64,000 bases of DNA from JBBRHQ01 sp963815645 (GTDB lineage: Bacteria > Actinomycetota > Thermoleophilia > Solirubrobacterales > 70-9). The translations under genes were made by a program, and so were the position numbers. Every line of letters begins with the position of its first letter. The first letter of the stretch is position 1. Below the pieces are notes generated by a model. The model did no database searches. It was given only the letters and a program-made list of their open reading frames with translations, and had not been told where the DNA came from. The stretch spans positions 1,054,001 to 1,118,000 of the forward strand of contig CAWFHL010000001.1 in the NCBI GenBank assembly GCA_963815645.1, in the 5' to 3' direction. Positions 61,755 to 64,000 of the stretch are shown in pieces.

Positions 61755-62863
61755 GCGGGACGGCAGTGGCGGAGCAGGGGATCGAGAGCAAGGTTGAGAG
61801 CCTCGATCTCGGCGTCTACACGGTCCCGACCGATGCCCCGGAGTCGGACGGAACTCTCCGCTGGGATTCAACCACGATGATCGTCGTCGAGGTCAGTGCG
61901 GACGGACGAACCGGGGTTGGCTACACCTACGGCGAGTCGGCCGTCGGCACCCTGATCGCCTCGAAGCTGGCCGGGCTTGTCGAGGGCTCCGACGCGCTCA
62001 CACCGCCCGCCACTTGGCTGAGGATGCAGCGAGAGTTGCGCAACGCCGGCCGGCCCGGGGTGGGCGCAATGGCGATCTCCGCCATCGACATCGCTCTCTG
62101 GGATTTGAAGGCGAGGCTGCTCGGTGTCTGCCTGGCCGATGCGCTGCCTCGGTTTCACGCCGAGGCGCCGATCTACGGCAGCGGAGGATTCACCTCCTAC
62201 TCTCCCGAGCGCCTACGCGAGCAGCTGACCGGCTGGGTCGACGCCGGGATCCCGCGGGTCAAGGTCAAGGTCGGCCGGGAACCGGAGTCCGACCCCGCAC
62301 GCCTGGCACTCTGCAGGGAGGTGATTGGCCCCGAAACGGAGCTCTTCGTCGATGCCAACGGGGCCTTCTCTCGCAAGCAGGCGCTGCAATGGGCCGAGCG
62401 CTACGCGGAGTTCGGCGTCTCCTACCTCGAGGAGCCGGTCTCCTCGGAAGACCGCGAGGGTCTCCTCTTTCTGCGCGAGCGCGGCCCGGCGGGGATGGCG
62501 ATCGCGGCCGGGGAGTACGAGTGGGACCTCCGCCAGCTGGCCGAACTGGCCGGCTGCGTCGACATCCTCCAGGCCGACGTCACGCGCTGCGGCGGGATCA
62601 CGAACTTCCTCCGCGCCGGAGCATTCGCCAAGGCCCGCAATCTGCCGTTCTCCGCCCACTGCGCTCCGGCTCTCTCAGCCCACGCCTGCTGCGCGATGGA
62701 GACCCTCGCCCACCTCGAGTACTTCCACGACCACGTGAGGATCGAGAGGATGCTGTTCACGGGGGTCCTCGAGCCGGTGGGCGGCGCCCTGCGCCCCGAC
62801 TCCTCCCGGCACGGCCACGGGCTCCGGCTGAACCGTGACGAAGCGGGGCGCTTCCCGGCATGA
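61751..62863 (+). CDS. Enolase-superfamily enzyme (mandelate racemase / muconate lactonizing type)
   Basis: 370 residues from TTG 61751. MAISAIDIALWDLKARLLG is the conserved hinge, RVKVKVGREPESD gives the KxK base Lys pair, ELFVDANGAF the first metal Asp, YLEEPVSSED the Glu, AAGEYEWD the third ligand and SAHCAPALSAHACC the His region. This layout suits dehydratases of sugar acids or dipeptide epimerases. Translationally coupled to both neighbours, TPP enzyme and FAD oxidase, which hints at a sugar-acid or hydroxyacid route (inference). Confidence 0.87.
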   Translation: MSGTAVAEQGIESKVESLDLGVYTVPTDAPESDGTLRWDSTTMIVVEVSADGRTGVGYTYGESAVGTLIASKLAGLVEGSDALTPPATWLRMQRELRNAGRPGVGAMAISAIDIALWDLKARLLGVCLADALPRFHAEAPIYGSGGFTSYSPERLREQLTGWVDAGIPRVKVKVGREPESDPARLALCREVIGPETELFVDANGAFSRKQALQWAERYAEFGVSYLEEPVSSEDREGLLFLRERGPAGMAIAAGEYEWDLRQLAELAGCVDILQADVTRCGGITNFLRAGAFAKARNLPFSAHCAPALSAHACCAMETLAHLEYFHDHVRIERMLFTGVLEPVGGALRPDSSRHGHGLRLNRDEAGRFPA

Positions 62864-64000
62864 GCTCGGCAGAGCATCCCGGTTGGAGCGGACGCGAGGC
62901 CGCCGGCTCCGGCGGAGGCCACGAGACGCTTGCCCCGGCCGGCACCGACCGGATCGACCGGCAGAGGCTTGAGAAGGCGCTTCGCGACGCGGTCCGCGGA
63001 GAGGTTCGCTTCGACGCCGGCAGCAGGGCAGCCTACTCCCACGACAGTTCGAACTACCGCCAACCGCCGGTCGGGGTCGTCGTTCCTCGCAGCACCGATG
63101 ATGTGGCTGCGGCGATCGCGGTCTGCTGCGACCACGGCGCGCCGGTGCTCTCCCGCGGCTGCGCCACCAGCCTCTCGGGGGAGACGACCAACGTCGCGGT
63201 GGTGATCGACTACTCCAAGTACCTGCGCGAGATCATCGAGGTCGATCCCGAGCGGCGGATCGCCCGGGTCGAGCCCGGAGTTATCCGTGACCAGCTTTCG
63301 AACCGGACGGAGGCGGAGCACGACCTCACCTTCGCGCCAGATACCTCGACACACGCGTACGCGACCTTCGGCGGGATGATCGGCAACAACTCCTGCGGCG
63401 TTCACTCGATCATGGCCGGGCGGACCGCTGACAACGTCGAGGAGCTCGAGGTCCTCACCTATCAGGGCCTGCGAATGCGGGTCGGGCCGACCTCGGAGGA
63501 GGAGTTGGCGGCAATAATCGCCCGCGGCGGTCGCCGCGGCGAGATCTACAAGGGCATGCGGGAGCTGCGCGACCACTACGCCGATCTGGTCCGGGAACGT
63601 TTCCCCGACATTCCGAGGCGAGTCTCGGGTTACAACCTCGATGAGCTGCTGCCCGAGCACGGATTCAACGTCGCCAGGGCGCTGGTCGGGTCCGAGGGGA
63701 CGCTGGCGGCCGTTCTCGAGGCGACGGTGCGCCTCGTCCCCTCGCCCCCGGCCCGCTCCCTGCTGGTCCTCGGATATCCGCATATCCATCTCGCCGCCGA
63801 CCACGTCCCCGAGATCCTCGAATTCGGCCCGACCGGCCTCGAGGGAATCGACCGTCGGCTGATCGAGGACATGTTGGTCAAGGGGTCGCACTCGGCCGAG
63901 GTACCGATGCTGCCCGACGGGGATGGCTGGCTCTTGGTCGAGTTCGGCGGCCAGACGCGTGAGGAATCCCACGAGCATGCGCGCGGCTGCATCGAGGCGC
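62860..64000 (+). CDS. FAD-linked oxidase (glycolate/D-lactate dehydrogenase type), partial
   Basis: The gene begins at ATG 62860 inside the previous stop (ATGA) and runs off the window; about 380 residues are seen. The FAD PP-loop is VLSRGCATSLSGETTNVAVV, followed by TFGGMIGNNSCGVHSIMAGRTADNV and NVARALVGSEGTLAAVLEATVRLVP. These match GlcD/Dld proteins; some larger members carry a C-terminal Fe-S domain, which cannot be checked here. It should oxidise a 2-hydroxy acid, fitting a pathway with the enolase-superfamily enzyme. Confidence 0.87.
   Translation, partial: MSSAEHPGWSGREAAGSGGGHETLAPAGTDRIDRQRLEKALRDAVRGEVRFDAGSRAAYSHDSSNYRQPPVGVVVPRSTDDVAAAIAVCCDHGAPVLSRGCATSLSGETTNVAVVIDYSKYLREIIEVDPERRIARVEPGVIRDQLSNRTEAEHDLTFAPDTSTHAYATFGGMIGNNSCGVHSIMAGRTADNVEELEVLTYQGLRMRVGPTSEEELAAIIARGGRRGEIYKGMRELRDHYADLVRERFPDIPRRVSGYNLDELLPEHGFNVARALVGSEGTLAAVLEATVRLVPSPPARSLLVLGYPHIHLAADHVPEILEFGPTGLEGIDRRLIEDMLVKGSHSAEVPMLPDGDGWLLVEFGGQTREESHEHARGCIEA

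Overview
The window is GC-rich DNA (roughly 70% by eye) with strong third-position G/C, many GTG and TTG starts, and 1-4 base start/stop overlaps. It looks like a free-living aerobic soil actinobacterium. The gene set (caa3-type oxidase fused to cytochrome c, a QcrCAB bc complex in the same operon, group-3 stress sigma factor, MscR-type alcohol dehydrogenase, DUF2252, KGG/Rho_N and CsbD proteins) suggests a deep-branching actinobacterium such as Thermoleophilia/Solirubrobacterales. That placement is inference; no rRNA gene is present.

Layout. 1-5.5 kb: two TetR regulators and three dihydrofolate-reductase-fold proteins, plus a 14-helix MFS exporter, a cupin protein and a deazaflavin-type nitroreductase. 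5.55-7.45 kb: decayed, gene-poor DNA (PIN-domain remnant, broken MerR gene and broken partner, two small orphans) ending at the 3' side of tRNA-Asp. 7.6-25.6 kb: metabolism and secreted proteins (cold-shock protein, FAH hydrolase, exported metalloprotease, glycosidase-like and deacetylase proteins, CitE-like lyase, catalase-like protein, CrtI-like FAD enzyme, cyclopropane synthase, alcohol dehydrogenase with a metallo-beta-lactamase hydrolase, exported esterase and GH94-like protein). 25.7-28.1 kb: FHA regulator and short FtsH-like protease.

28.2-39.9 kb is a general-stress island: a SigF/SigB-type sigma factor, an RsbW-like anti-sigma factor, a sensor phosphatase with a SpoIIE/PP2C domain, a MEDS-kinase protein, two STAS antagonists, and classic effectors (DJ-1/PfpI, YciF-type ferritin-like protein, CsbD, a KGG-like basic protein). 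40-49.2 kb holds DUF2252, MMPL, winged-helix, CocE/NonD hydrolase and MFS genes, several broken by single-base frameshifts. 49.3-57.4 kb is the respiratory block: ctaG, then a tightly coupled minus-strand operon ctaC-ctaD-ctaE-small membrane protein-qcrC-qcrA-qcrB. 57.5-64 kb: an SDR, a Crp-like regulator, and a coupled operon of a sensory-rhodopsin-transducer-like protein, a pyruvate-oxidase-like TPP enzyme, an enolase-superfamily enzyme and an FAD-linked 2-hydroxyacid oxidase that runs off the end.

The main observation is a recurrent promoter, GTTT-like element, 14-17 bases, then GGGTA(T/C/A/G), correctly oriented in front of the sigma factor itself, its anti-sigma factor, the DJ-1/phosphatase operon, YciF, CsbD, MMPL, MFS, ctaG, the oxidase operon, the SDR and the ASRT/TPP operon. 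This matches the known SigF/SigB consensus and predicts that most of the right half of the window is one autoregulated stress regulon that includes the terminal oxidase. Several of these promoters sit so close to the start codon that the mRNAs should be leaderless or nearly so. The phosphatase start region lies inside a long hairpin that would hide both its ribosome-binding site and its start codon.
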